Notes: generated by a model not told the origin, from the sequence alone. DNA of 64,000 bases from Eutreptiella sp. 'Long Island Sound 2002' (GCA_964036045.1 OZ038385.1:16436240-16500239), one strand, 5' to 3'; positions 9,701 through 19,210 are shown, counted from the stretch's first letter. A program made the numbers and translations.

Positions 9701-11824
9701 CGCCATGATGCCCTCTTTGCCGCAATCGCGCGCGCGGCCACAACGCGCCCAGCGCTCGACGGCTTCATGCCCCGGAACCTGGCCGACCTCGCGTGGGCGT
9801 TCGCGGTGCAGGCGCGCCGCGCCGGCGCTGCCCCGACGCCGCGGCTGACCGCAGCGCTGGCGCGGCGCCTAGCGTCCCCCAACGTCCTCACAGCGCTCGA
9901 CGCGGAGCGGCTGGCGGGCGTCGCCTGGGCCTTCGCGAGCTTCAGCATGGAGTACCGCGCGCCCATCGCGAGCGTAGCTGCATGCGCGCAGCATGAGGAC
10001 CGGCTCTCCGACTGCTCGGGCTCTGCCTTGGCGCACATGGCGTGGGCGTTGGCGGTTGCGGGTTTGCGCATGGTCCCGGTCATGGAAGCGATCGCGGCGG
10101 CCCTCGTCAGCCCCGACCGCCTCGCGGCCTTCACGGTGTACGACGCGGCAGTCACTGTCTGGGCCTTTGCGCGCCTCCGGACCCCTCTTGGGGCCCAGCT
10201 CAGCACGGCTCTGGCGCACTGGGCCCCGCCGGCGCCCGCCGTGGGCCCGTACACGGTGTCCCCGGTCGACGCCGTCCGGGGCCTGTGGGGCCTGGCGACC
10301 TTCCAGATCCGCAACGAGGCGCTGCTGGTGCGGCTCACGCAGCCTGGAGTCGTGCCGGAGTTCTGGGCCGGGCTTGCCGGCCGGCACTACGCGACCGCGA
10401 TGTGGGCACTCGCGACGCTCCACTTCTCCCCCCGCCGCTTTGTGGAGGCTGCGGAGGAGCGCTTTGTGCACCGGGACGCGCTTCCGGTCACGGCGCTCAC
10501 CCCCGCGGCCGTGGTCACCGTCGCATGGGCGTATGCGGTGCTTGCGCTGCCGCCCCCGACGGCGCTGGTGGCACACGCGACGCAACCCCCCGTGCTGGCC
10601 GCGTGCAGTGCGCCGGAGCTCGTGACCCTCGTGTGGGCGTTCGCGACTCTGGGGCACCGCGACCCGGTGGTCATGGGCGCCGTTGCCCGGGAGGCCAGCA
10701 GTCTCGGAGGACACGAGCTGGCGCTCGTGGCGTGGGCCTTCGCCAAACTGGAGCTGCGGGACCGCGCGGTGCTGCGCGGCATCGCCGCGCGCGCCACGTC
10801 CCCCGAGGTCGCCGCCGCCCTTGGCGCCGCGGACATCACGACCCTCGCGTGGGCGTACGCGGTGCTGGCACTGCCCAACCAGACGCTTTTCGAGGCGCTG
10901 GCGCGGCGTGCGGTGGCCGCGCTGTCCGATCCGTCCCCCGCCCCCGCGTCGCAGGCCCCTGCTCCGCCCGAGCCCCTGCCCCAGCCCTCGCCCCCGGCCC
11001 AGTCCAAGAAATACCCCCGGCCGCAGCTGCCGCTGCCGCCGCCACCCCCCCCTCAGCCCCCGCAGCAGCGCCCGCAGCCGTCGAGCCGCGTGCGCGCGGG
11101 CTTCACCGCGCCGCTCGGCGCCAGCCTGGCCTTGGCGTATGCCGCCCTCGGGCTGCACGACGCGCAGCTGTCGCGCGCGCTCGAGGAGTGGGCCATGCGC
11201 GGCGAGGTCCAAGCGGCGCTGAGCCCCGCGGACGCGGCCGCCCTGGCGTGGGCCATGGCGTCGTGGGGCCTGCGGCACGATGACGTGCTCGCGATGTTGC
11301 TCTCGGTGCTGGAGGCCCGGGGCCACGCGGAGGGGGAGGAGTGCGGGGTGTCGGCGGAGCAGGTCCACCCGGTGTTCCTCTACGTCGCGCTCCACGCGGG
11401 CGAGCTGCCCCTGGCGCACGCGCAACTGTCCCGCCTGGGGCCTCTCGTGCGCTGGTCCGCCGCGCATTTCGTCGCCAGCCCCTCCGAAGCCGGGGAGTCG
11501 ACGCGGGCGGCGGTGGCCGACGTCTGCGGGGAGTTGGGCGTGCGGTGTGTGTGCGGCCGGCAGCCGGCGGACGCGGGCGGGTACCCCGTGGACCTCCTCG
11601 TCGAGGACCGCCGGCTGGTGATCGAGTTGGCGGGGCCGGGGCAGCGGCTGCCCAGCGACGGCGGGTGGCTGACGCCGGGGGCCGCGGCCCTGAAGCACCG
11701 GCTGCTGCGGGGCTTCGGGTACGGCGTTGGGGTGGTGCCCGTGCACGAATGGAACGCGCTGAGTGGCAGTGGTGAGAGGAGGGCGTTTTTGCAGCAGCTG
11801 CTGTCTGAAGCGGGCGGGTCTTAA
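6785..11824 (+). CDS. Large organelle-type RNA-binding protein with OPR-like helical repeats and C-terminal RAP domain
   Basis: A 1679-residue intronless gene. Residues 14-30 are a signal-peptide-like hydrophobic core ending SALA, with Trp31 at +1, followed by a basic Ala/Ser/Arg-rich stretch. Residues about 120-215 are a Pro/Ala/Ser linker. From about 520 to 1500 there are about 24 repeats of 36-42 residues built on a helix such as NVANIAWAFAKL (first core Trp534, last Trp1489). Weaker repeats of the same period reach back to about 290. A proline-rich insert at about 1381-1438 interrupts the solenoid. The C-terminus (about 1604-1662) is a RAP domain: RRLVIELAGPGQRL, then ALKHRLLRGFGYGV and VPVHEWNAL. 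OPR/RAP proteins bind organelle transcripts and act in their processing, stability or translation, so a plastid or mitochondrial role is inferred. The ATG at 6785 is the first after an in-frame TGA at 6746-6748. The specific RNA target is unknown. Confidence 0.93.
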   Translation: MRLPSSEALGGRRFLLRAYLLSLCVCSALAWQQQHTPGGSQAALSRIQRSPLAAHVTGPGRRASQCAPAVPDGDAVGCTGDRPGAAGPQHLLSNAGGSAGAAVARGLKPSLANGTEGVSTSHSPSRRPTLHVVYPDRTARPDSGARPRSRPHTSEPSSPLPSDRSSGPTADDSTAPPPATPLPRARPMPRAPPQSAASEPAAPGPAGPRSPGDRATASSALVRVLTAAGSPLSSPGDGHALARDLRALAEPRHFQYIRRHRLSELRKALHRMAPALAAQAPSLAAPLALDTLDALAALAACSPPLRRALAASDAPQALVARLQADPHLLPLPNASALFVALGSLEVTAEPLTAQLALRLQDPASLAELGPAPAAMLLCAAAQLPTPRRRLVRAVAAYLRAQPGAALHDVPAVTVLRALSALASLRVGDRALERQLAEQLQGDIEQLSIVQAVDAVSVLASLQHRNKPLMRALAGRLQSGHVVRTWPLHAVVRFAGAYALLDVPHTGLMADVADRVLFPGALSACSPKQVARIAWAFARLQVPHPALFAAIAEHVSARDVLAAQNVSHVAVLLWAFAKLQAHSPRLFAAASTRLLRAPALLPAAGPRDVANIAWAYATLGVPDAALLRSIAQHVTLPAVLYSLTPQHAANILWALAHSGVHDRPCFAAVAARVASDPAFLAAFQPQNVANVAWACARARHRDPQLMQCLAGHALHGPGVDAFSSQGLANVLWAFAALRVPHRTLYAQVDVEGAHVFLGDDAVPQDVAMIVWAYATQRMYREPLLKAVAARVSDPKFLAACNSQDLSMLCWGFARLRMRHKALLDAVAERLTEPGVLEGFQPNHVATIAWAYAKLDHPHPALMAAVARAAARPLLPVLSAQNVANIAWALARTGTYDAELLREFAARLLDDPALVAAFDHQNVAQLARGFATLGFRDGAAMAALAARALAPGFLAGATAESLAHIAWAFAALGIRHDALFAAIARAATTRPALDGFMPRNLADLAWAFAVQARRAGAAPTPRLTAALARRLASPNVLTALDAERLAGVAWAFASFSMEYRAPIASVAACAQHEDRLSDCSGSALAHMAWALAVAGLRMVPVMEAIAAALVSPDRLAAFTVYDAAVTVWAFARLRTPLGAQLSTALAHWAPPAPAVGPYTVSPVDAVRGLWGLATFQIRNEALLVRLTQPGVVPEFWAGLAGRHYATAMWALATLHFSPRRFVEAAEERFVHRDALPVTALTPAAVVTVAWAYAVLALPPPTALVAHATQPPVLAACSAPELVTLVWAFATLGHRDPVVMGAVAREASSLGGHELALVAWAFAKLELRDRAVLRGIAARATSPEVAAALGAADITTLAWAYAVLALPNQTLFEALARRAVAALSDPSPAPASQAPAPPEPLPQPSPPAQSKKYPRPQLPLPPPPPPQPPQQRPQPSSRVRAGFTAPLGASLALAYAALGLHDAQLSRALEEWAMRGEVQAALSPADAAALAWAMASWGLRHDDVLAMLLSVLEARGHAEGEECGVSAEQVHPVFLYVALHAGELPLAHAQLSRLGPLVRWSAAHFVASPSEAGESTRAAVADVCGELGVRCVCGRQPADAGGYPVDLLVEDRRLVIELAGPGQRLPSDGGWLTPGAAALKHRLLRGFGYGVGVVPVHEWNALSGSGERRAFLQQLLSEAGGS

Positions 11825-12128
11825 CGAGCTGTGGGTTCAGTTTTATAGTTTTGCAGGTTTCTTTTTTGGCTGAGGCCACCGGCGGTGGAAAGGTGGCTAT
11901 CGACGGCTGGAGGGCAGGGAAGTATGAGATTGGCCGTACCCCATCGGAGGAGGGGGGGCTGCCCCCCCCTCCCCCCCGACCAATTGTCTATGGCGGGGAC
12001 ATTCAGTCTATCGGAACCGACCATTGATCCCCCCCTCCCCCCGCGACCAAAATGACCACAGTGGAAAAAAAACGAAATTACCAGCGGGAAACTCTTGTCG
12101 GGCCATTTTTGGTACACAAACTTGCAGA

Positions 12129-12143
12129 CCCCCCCCCCCCCCC
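12129..12143 (+). repeat. C15 homopolymer
   Basis: Fifteen consecutive Cs, preceded by CTTGCAGA and followed by TTCTAAAACTT. One of eight runs of 12 or more G or C in the first 19 kb. Confidence 0.9.
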
Positions 12144-12593
12144 TTCTAAAACTTCGGTGCTGGAGGATACCTTGCGGTGGTTGGAAGGTACTTGACGGCG
12201 GTTGCGGGTTTGTAATCGGGCGTGGCAGACTCCCTCTGGGGCACGCATTCAATGCAGCCAGTCCCCACCGATGTGTGGGGGTACGGGCCCGTGTTAATGA
12301 TTCGAAGGCAGCAGGTGGGCTTCAACGGGTCCTCTACCCGCAGCAAGGGACTCCCCGGCTGATGGAATGGTGCTAACGCCACATTGCCAAGGTTCCGGGA
12401 TCGAAACCCTAAGCCTAAGGGAGTGGCTACTCAACCTTCGCCGGGAAGACGCCCAAGGGCCCGAGTACCGCCCGAAAGGGCTGGTTCCGAACAGCACCAC
12501 GACGTTTCTGCCAGGACCTGACACCACCTCATTTTTCTTAGACCCCGACCTCAAACGGATGAGCGCGACGTGGCGATTATACTGAGGTATGGA

Positions 12594-12606
12594 CCCCCCC
12601 CCCCCC
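12594..12606 (+). repeat. C13 homopolymer
   Basis: Thirteen consecutive Cs following GGTATGGA. Same class as the other long C/G runs of this window. Confidence 0.9.
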
Positions 12607-13034
12607 CTCGGCCTGCACACCGAACACGCAGAACAACTGAGATGGCAATGAGGGCCGTGTGAAGGCGCGGCTGGAGCACAGTGGCGTCCACAACTGACCT
12701 TTTCGAGGCCCCGGGCCGTTCGTGGCTGGGTCGCAGTTGGGCTGGTCCGGCCGGGGGATGGGGCTCCCGCGTGGGCAAATCCTGTGACGACCAGGAGGCT
12801 GTCTCTCGTTGCTTCCTGTTGGGCATTCCAAGGGTGACTTACACACTGGCCTAGTCACTGGCCAAATGGGAGATACACACGGATATGCGTATACGTGCAC
12901 ATTTTTTGAAAACGTCCGTTTTTTGGGCCACGGCGGTGTCTGTTGGTGTACATTGGGTGTACATTGGTGTATATTGATATGTGTGCACTGTTTGATGATG
13001 GCCTTGGCAGTCAAAACATTTTGTTTGTTTATCT

Positions 13035-13127
13035 TTTTTCGACGAAAAAAACCAAAAAAATAGAAAAATATGCACCCAACGATACAGTCTACTGGCCACT
13101 GGCCAACCCTTCTGGCCAGTGTTTTTT
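13035..13127. repeat. A/T palindrome and terminator-like hairpin
   Basis: Two structures lie close together. Near 13035-13053 is a palindrome TTTTTTCG-A-CGAAAAAA. At 13097-13105 and 13113-13121 are perfect 9-nt arms CACTGGCCA and TGGCCAGTG around a 7-nt loop, immediately followed by six Ts (13122-13127). The second has the form of a bacterial intrinsic terminator, but nothing else here is bacterial. It could also be an end of a small mobile element or a Pol III stop. No gene leads into it. Confidence 0.55.
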
Positions 13128-13437
13128 CACCTTCGGGGCATTCTCCGGTAACGGCACGTAAGCGCCTCCAGACGGCATGCACCTCCAGAGGCATGCGGAC
13201 CCAAGCGCGGGACGTAGACCGAGAGGGGCCGTCGTAAGAAGACCTGCTTCCACCATCCAACTCCCCCCCATCCCCCCGAATTGCTCTGGCCCCAGGTGTT
13301 GGTTGTTCGACACGCCCTTCACCTTATATATCGTATGGGACTGGTACCACGCCTTTGGTTCACCATGGCCCACCACGGCCCCCAGACCACCCAAAGCTAC
13401 GGGACGAATCGGAGCCGTCGGGGGGGGTGCGGAGGGA

Positions 13438-13516
13438 TACGGACCGAGCTATCGGGGGCTATCGGAAGCTCTGCGGAGGTTTGCAGAGCTATCGAGCTAT
13501 GCGGAGCTACGGGGGT
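13438..13516 (+). repeat. GAGCTATCGG-type internal repeat cluster, copy 1
   Basis: A roughly 10-nt motif close to GAGCTATCGG recurs about six times with variations (GGCTATCGG, GAGCTATCGA, GAGCTATGCG, GAGCTACGGG). A related cluster with the same motif order lies at 14004-14097. Confidence 0.5.
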
Positions 13517-13914
13517 AAGCAGACGCAGAATTACAGAATGGCAACCACACACAAACCACGAGAACTGTGGTGTGACCGTGTGCCACGGGCCCCTACGGGT
13601 CGATCCAGTTTGACAGGGACGTCCTGCGCAAGTGGGGGGGCTGGGCTGCATCCCCGGGTACCCCCTATCGGCCCCCAAAGGGGCCCCACCGGCCCGGGTT
13701 GGCAGGCAAACCCCGATTTCTGGGCAACCTGAGGTACCCGAGGCCGCCCTGGGCCAGGCATCGATCACCTGCCAAGCCATTGGGAGCCGTGTAGCACCGA
13801 TGAGGTTCCCCCACTGGTGCCCATGGGCCCCACCATCCCCCCCCCTGAAAGGGCTTTAGGCGTACTTTTGGCTGTGAGTGGGGTCAAACAGTGGGCGGGC
13901 GGTTGCCCCATTTA

Positions 13915-13928
13915 CCCCCCCCCCCCCC
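13915..13928 (+). repeat. C14 homopolymer
   Basis: Fourteen consecutive Cs following CCCCATTTA. It lies about 80 bp before the second GAGCTATCGG cluster. Confidence 0.9.
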
Positions 13929-14003
13929 ATTCCACTGGCATGTGACATGGCGCTGTCATCAGAATGTGGCTGCACGACAGTTGAGTGCGTCGATTCCAGT
14001 CAG

Positions 14004-14097
14004 AGACGGAGCTATCGGGAGCTATTGGGACTGCGCAGAACTATGCGGGCTACGCGCGGCTGTGCAGAGCGAGCGATCAAGAGCTACGGGAGCCATC
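14004..14097 (+). repeat. GAGCTATCGG-type internal repeat cluster, copy 2
   Basis: This segment shares GGAGCTATCGGGAGCTAT, TGCAGAGC and GAGCTACGGGAGC strings with 13438-13516, about 560 bp away in the same orientation. The copies are well diverged and their limits are approximate. Confidence 0.45.
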
Positions 14098-15172
14098 ATA
14101 AGAGAGGAATGGGCGGCCTGCCGAGCCGGAGGCGCGGCGCAAGTACCCCCTCGCAGGGGTGGGTGGGTGGTGGTCTTCTCACAGTCCTGCTGTTGTACAA
14201 CGTCTGGGTGCTTTGCAGCCGTTGCCGCTTGCGTGGCAGTCGTGCTGGACCCTGGGTCCGAATTGGCAGCTGGCTTATATACCACTTGGGACAGGGTTTG
14301 TCACTGCCCGGATGGCCTGCCAGACCGCCCCCGCCAGACCCCCGAGCCTACACCCACAGGGAGCGAGCAGGGGTGTTTCGTCCAAACAGAGCCTCTAGCT
14401 TCTACATTTTGCCAAAAGCTGCCGAACTTGGACCCCGCTTATGTGAAGTGATCGGAATTGAGAGGAGAAGCCAAACATGTTGCCCTCCCAAACAGCAAAA
14501 AACCAAATGGCAACATGCTTGGATATGCTGCGCAGCACCGAAGGGTAACATTTGCTGATCCATTAGATGTGGAGGGCACGCACCAAACTTCACGGTCTCC
14601 CCTGTTTGTGACAGGAAGGAACCTCTGGTCTTTTAGGCCACTGACGAGCCCATTCTCTTCCTGTGCTTTTGTTCCGCCCGCCTCTTGTGCGCACGTGCCA
14701 TAGCACAGGCTTCCTCCGGGGGATTCTAAAGAAGTGTTGGAACATGATGTTGTGGCCCAGAGGATTTGTGTTTGGTGAGGAAGGTGGTATTTATTTAACA
14801 TCGCTTGCAAGCCACTGTCTCGCAATTCATCATTGAAAACTTGATATGCTTCAAAGGGAGCAGAAATAGGGGACTGATTCGGTTGGGAGCGGCTGTGGGA
14901 CGGGGCAGAATCAAGCACGTTGTGAGTACCTGTGAATCTGTCTTCATGATTGCATTTCCGTCGAAGACGAAACATCATTGTTGAGTTTTTTTTCTAATTT
15001 GATTAATTGTTTATTCATTTCGTCTGGCTTTTGCTGAAGGCCAAGGGGGCGCACCGTGCGCTGTGCGAAGCGTAGGCTATTTTGGACCTGTTTCCCCCGA
15101 TGGCCAAGGTGACTGCGGTAACCACTGTGTTCCCAGGCATAGGATTGCTTAAAGGAAAAATGTGCAAGTGAC

Positions 15173-15191
15173 GGGGGGGGGGGGGGGGGGG
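15173..15191 (+). repeat. G19 homopolymer
   Basis: Nineteen consecutive Gs, the longest mononucleotide run seen in the window. Read lengths of such runs are error-prone, so the exact count is uncertain. Confidence 0.85.
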
Positions 15192-15654
15192 CTATTAAAA
15201 GGCCAGGGGATTTACAGGTTCAATGTGGAGACTGCGCAGTGTGCATTTGCGGAGAGCCCCGAGCAGTGTTTGTGTGTGGTGGTGGGGGGGGTGTAAGACA
15301 AGAACTTGTGAACTCATGAACGTTTGGACATGCCCCATCATCGCAGTCCATATGTGTCTCAGTAGCGGCCAAAAGGCGGACTACTTACGGAAGGACTCTG
15401 CTCTATCACCCCAAAAAGGTCCTGAACACCAACGAAGCAGCCGAGGCCCCCACTGGTCTCGTTGATTTAAGTGGTTGGGCCACACTCAATTCCTTACTTT
15501 GTTGTTCACTACCAAAGCAGCTATCGAATGTATCATGGCCTGGGGGGGGGTGGTGTCAGGATTTGAAGTAAGCAGCATGATGCGGACCCCATGCCCAGAC
15601 TTATTCAGTTCAATTCAAATCTGTTTGTTGTCCTCTAATTACATCGCATAGTAT

Positions 15655-15666
15655 GGGGGGGGGGGG
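15655..15666 (+). repeat. G12 homopolymer
   Basis: Twelve consecutive Gs following ATAGTAT. One of three G-oriented runs within 800 bp (15173, 15655, 15968). Confidence 0.9.
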
Positions 15667-15967
15667 ATATTCTTCCTTCCAAAGGGGCATCCATTGACAT
15701 GTGGGCAGGGGATGGGCGACCAAATGGAAGTGCTTCAACACCCTTCGGCACCATGAAACTACAGGTAGAAGCGCGGATTTGGGCTGGGAAGAGCAGCGCC
15801 ATGGAATGCCAAAACTGGCGACACTCTGGAGATCAGGAAATAGGGCGAAAAGATGGCAAACACCATGAAAAAGGTGACCTTCAACTTGCAGTCGGGGGTG
15901 GGCCATGACTGTTCATTACAGAGTAGCAGGCAATTGGCAAAGGTGGCCATGTTTCTTACCTTCAGAA

Positions 15968-15980
15968 GGGGGGGGGGGGG
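15968..15980 (+). repeat. G13 homopolymer
   Basis: Thirteen consecutive Gs, followed about 20 nt later by the GAACCGACCATTGA string that also occurs near the C-rich DNA at 12015. Confidence 0.9.
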
Positions 15981-16689
15981 TTCATTGAATTGGGTCACAG
16001 AACCGACCATTGAGCTCAAGGCTGTTAGATGGACTGCTTGATCATTTGGTTCACAACAATAGAATCACGGGCGCTTTGAGCAGCATTCACGACCCCTGCA
16101 GTCGATCGGGTGTCTGCGGCACACCACAAACCAGTACTCTACCAGCAGTCAAGGCAGCTGCATGGAAGTGGGGCACCCCAACGAAATTGGCCCACAGAGG
16201 GGGTGGTGAGTGCCTCCTTCCTGACTATGAACACCTGCGGGCACCCAGTTGATTGTCGCTGTGCTATGTTCTGAGCGAGTCGCGGGTGGGCCTCCCCAAC
16301 AGCGGGGTGGTATCTGTCGCACTACCTTGGGGGTGGGGTGGGGTGCTGCTTAATGGCAGAGCAACGGGCAAGGGGTGACTACGCTCCGTGCAATCCTGCA
16401 TGAGACACTACTACAATGCGTTCACCGCAGCCACTGCATCATATCATGACCCAGCTGCTCATTGTTGAAGTGCTGTCTTGTCCGGTCATAGATTTCGTGA
16501 TCCAAAGCTTCAAAGGATTCATACACTTTGTTGTGTTCCCTTGCAATTGACAATCTCACAACGAATGGTTCAAGTTTTGGGGGAGTGGTGGAACTTCACA
16601 GACTTCACAAATATTTACTGTATATAAATGTGCACATGCACACCTAAATGTACGTTTGGTTGCCAAACAAGTCCAAGCACGTGTGGTGG

Positions 16690-17270
16690 ACAGTGACGCA
16701 CAACGAAACATGGTAGCACAGTGCAGCCGACATGCACCACACCGCAGCAACACAAAGCATTGCAGAGCGGTGCACCGTTCAGACACACAACACAGTGCAA
16801 CGCAACACACATGAGAGCAGCACAGGGGAGTGCAGCGCCCGGGCAAAAAGGGCCGACAAAGGCGCACAAATGAGATTCGCATGCAATTCTCATTGGTTGG
16901 CCCCAGGTGCTCGCACCCTGCCCCGCCTACGGGTGTGTAGCGGCATCCAAGTGCTTAGGAGGTTACCGGGACTTGGCCTGCGTAGAAGAGTGTGGCTGTG
17001 GCCCGTGTAGCCGTGGCCGCCATTCTTTGCTGATGCAGCACGACACACAGTGCAACGCGGCACAGAGCCCACAAAGGCGCACAACAGAACAGAGCAACAC
17101 AATACACACCAAAACAACCCACCCACCCACAGCCACAGCCGCCAACAAACAAGGCGCACACACAAAGCATCATCAGAGGCCCACAACCCCACACCCCAAC
17201 GCCAACGCTGCACCCACCACACACCACAACCAAGGCCCCACAAACACACACAACACAGAAGGGATGCTTC
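16690..17270 (+). repeat. CA-rich low-complexity DNA
   Basis: The stretch is dominated by CACAAC-, GCAACAC- and CACCA-type strings on the plus strand. A recurring CAGTGCAACGCRRCACA motif occurs near 16793 and 17049, and a looser GCAACGCGACACA near 19093. The opposite strand gives Cys/Val/Trp-rich nonsense frames. No gene is called. Confidence 0.6.
16870..16893. repeat. 24-bp near-perfect palindrome
   Basis: Ten of the twelve symmetric positions pair, including the outer six (ATGAGA/TCTCAT) and the GCATGC centre. Function unknown; possibly a protein-binding dyad. Confidence 0.45.
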
Positions 17271-17564
17271 CCCGACGCATTCCCGGGAGCCAACACCATC
17301 CTGGCCACACCGGGAAGAGATGGCAGCCCAAACCTAAGTAAGGCCTAGGTGCCTAATCCCCTGTGCGCACTGGTGGTTGCACAATATGCATCAGGGGCCC
17401 TAGTGGTGGCCCAGTGGGTGCAAGTTCCACTAGGCGTGGACGGACAAAGACGGTGGCTGCAAGGCCCCAGGGTTGGCCCTCTGGGTGCCCATCCCCTGTG
17501 CACACTCACCATTCTATGCCACTCCTGAGGGGCCCAGCTGGCCCACTGAGACTCCGATCTCGCG

Positions 17565-17587
17565 GTTGACCCCCCTGTGGGGTCAAC
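17565..17587. repeat. Perfect 9-bp inverted repeat
   Basis: Arms GTTGACCCC (17565-17573) and GGGGTCAAC (17579-17587) flank the 5-nt spacer CCTGT. No gene context explains it. Confidence 0.6.
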
Positions 17588-17692
17588 AGGTCTCCATGAC
17601 AGCCAATGTTCTTGTTGTGCGCAATGGCGGTGCAGGGGTACATTGGGTCGGGGTGGGGGGACTAGGCCCGGGTGGGGGGGACCTGGGCGCGC

Positions 17693-18476
17693 CTAGGTGG
17701 GTTGCGGGTGTTGGTGTGGGGTGTGGGCTGGGGGGCCCTTGTCGTCCCTTTTCCCCTCACGGCTGGTCTTCCCCTGGTGGGCACCCCCTCCGCTGCACAA
17801 ACAGCTCATCTTAGCTGCGGGCGACACCCCCCACCTATTGCTAGTTGAGCAAGGGTTGCCTTGGCACCCGGTAGCGATGGGGATGGCTGGCCAGGTCATC
17901 CCCTGTGTTGCCGTTGCCTCCCATGCGCATGCTCTCCCATCTGCTACGTTCCGGTTCCATGTTCCCGCTGTCCTCTTGCCTCCCCTGCCTCGTTGCCCCT
18001 CTCCTCCTTGTCCGCTGCACTCGTCCTCATCCCTCTTGGTGTGGCTCCCGCATTCTGTGTGTCTGTGTTGCTCCTCCCCTTGTCCGTTGGCGCTCCTGTG
18101 TGCCCCTTGTGTGCACCCACTCCTGTCCCCCCCCCCCCCGAGGATTGCACGTCTCCACACAATGTTGCTTTTCTCGCGCATAGTTAGTTGGTCACGGCCC
18201 TGTTGCCACCCCCGTGGCGGGCACCTCATGGACGGAGGGCGGGGCCTGGTTGATGATGGCCCGCTCGGCGTCCACTGCATTTGGTGGTTGCTGCGGTGTT
18301 GGCACCTTGTGGTCCTCCTGTGCATTGCTCTGTGCTGTCCTACTGTCATTTGGGTGGCACCAGGGGCACCTGGCGCTTTTGCACCTGTCTCCAAACCTGT
18401 AAGCCGACCTATCACTCGTGTTTGTTGGGGTTGTATTGTGGTGAGTGTGGTGCGTTGTTGCTCTTGTGCATTCTAG
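17693..18476. other. Overlapping long open frames on both strands, not assigned
   Basis: The plus strand is open from a GTG at 17697 to 18476 (259 codons; first ATG at about 17877) and reads Cys/Leu/Pro/Ser/Trp-rich. The minus strand is open from a GTG at 18415 to 17693 (240 codons) and reads hydrophilic, Gly/Arg/Gln/Thr-rich. Neither shows a recognisable domain. The DNA has few stops because it is C/T-rich on the plus strand with a C13 run at 18127-18139. The minus-strand composition is the more protein-like, but I cannot support a gene. Confidence 0.2.
18127..18139 (+). repeat. C13 homopolymer
   Basis: Thirteen consecutive Cs after CACTCCTGT, inside a long pyrimidine-rich stretch (about 17930-18140). 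Confidence 0.9.
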
Positions 18477-19131
18477 GCTGTTGAGGGGCTCCCCGTTTGA
18501 GGACTTCACTCCGGGCCGTCCAAGCCTCGGAGCTAGGGACTTGTGCGAGTCCATCCCCTAGTTGGTTGTGTACAGTGACCACCAATGGTTTGGGTGTTGT
18601 GTCTCATAAGTGTGCCCAAGGGCCATGCACTAGGCCCTAGTGATAGAAGCTACTCGTGGGCGGTACATGTTTTAGGTCGCCGCCCAATGGTCAACCGCGT
18701 AGGCGGCTGCCAACCCCCCGAAGAGGCGACCCGGGAACCAACTCTGGGGCCCCTGCGGCACAACACCGTTTTTTTTGCTCCCACGGGATCCCGCGCCCGT
18801 TGGGCCACCGCTGGGGCCCGTGCTGAGCAGGGCACCTGGGGCTCACGCACACGGAAACACAGAGAGGTGGGTTGTGGACGGCCCCAGGACGGAGGTGTGT
18901 GGACAGCAAAAGCAGTTAAACGACCCCCACAACAACCAACACAACCTCAATATGCGACCTACTTGGTGCCGCTAAGGCGAAAACGGCACACCATGCCACA
19001 TCTAGCACAGCCCTAGCACACCAACCAGAGGGCTGTGCAAACGCGGAAACAACATTAGCAAGAGCACCGGCCGCAACAGCCAATAGAAAGCAGCAACGCG
19101 ACACAACATGTGGAGGGCAGAACGGGTGGGT

Positions 19132-19158
19132 CCCTGCCCTGGGTGGTCCAGGGCAGGG
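19132..19158. repeat. Perfect 11-bp inverted repeat near the satellite edge
   Basis: Arms CCCTGCCCTGG (19132-19142) and CCAGGGCAGGG (19148-19158) flank the 5-nt spacer GTGGT. This is a very stable hairpin, 123 bp from the first satellite unit. A second inverted repeat follows 2 nt later. Confidence 0.8.
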
Positions 19159-19160
19159 CC

Positions 19161-19210
19161 GTCCTTAAGGGACGAGATTTTTTTTTTTGTTAAAGACAGC
19201 CCTTAAGGAC
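19161..19210. repeat. Perfect 11-bp inverted repeat enclosing a T11 run
   Basis: Arms GTCCTTAAGGG (19161-19171) and CCCTTAAGGAC (19200-19210) flank 28 nt that contain eleven Ts (19178-19188). Each arm itself contains the palindrome CCTTAAGG. With 19132-19158 it forms a pair of strong dyads marking the border region of the array. Confidence 0.75.

Larger units (their letters stand above)
11825..19131. other. 7.3-kb region between the RAP gene and the satellite, no convincing gene
   Basis: This region is rich in homopolymer C/G runs, short inverted repeats and low-complexity CA-rich DNA, listed separately. Open frames are short or compositionally odd. The longest (17697-18476 plus, 17693-18415 minus) overlap on opposite strands and open with GTG. 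No rRNA or tRNA gene was recognised. A 14-nt string GAACCGACCATTGA occurs near 12015 and again near 16000, each beside a poly-C/poly-G run, hinting at a further dispersed repeat. Confidence 0.6.

Noticed and set aside
7167-11746. Long minus-strand and other-frame open frames (up to 625 codons) over the RAP gene
   Set aside because: They are compositional shadows of a GC-rich repetitive gene. Their apparent repeats mirror the plus-strand repeat period and match no family.
12390-12425. tRNA T-arm-like string and a telomere-like AAACCCTAAGCCTAAGG
   Set aside because: The T-arm stem does not pair well and no acceptor or anticodon arm fits. The telomere-like string is under two degenerate copies.
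17693-18476. A gene on either strand of the 17.7-18.5 kb region
   Set aside because: Frames are open on both strands because of skewed composition, neither opens with ATG at its full length, and neither shows a domain.
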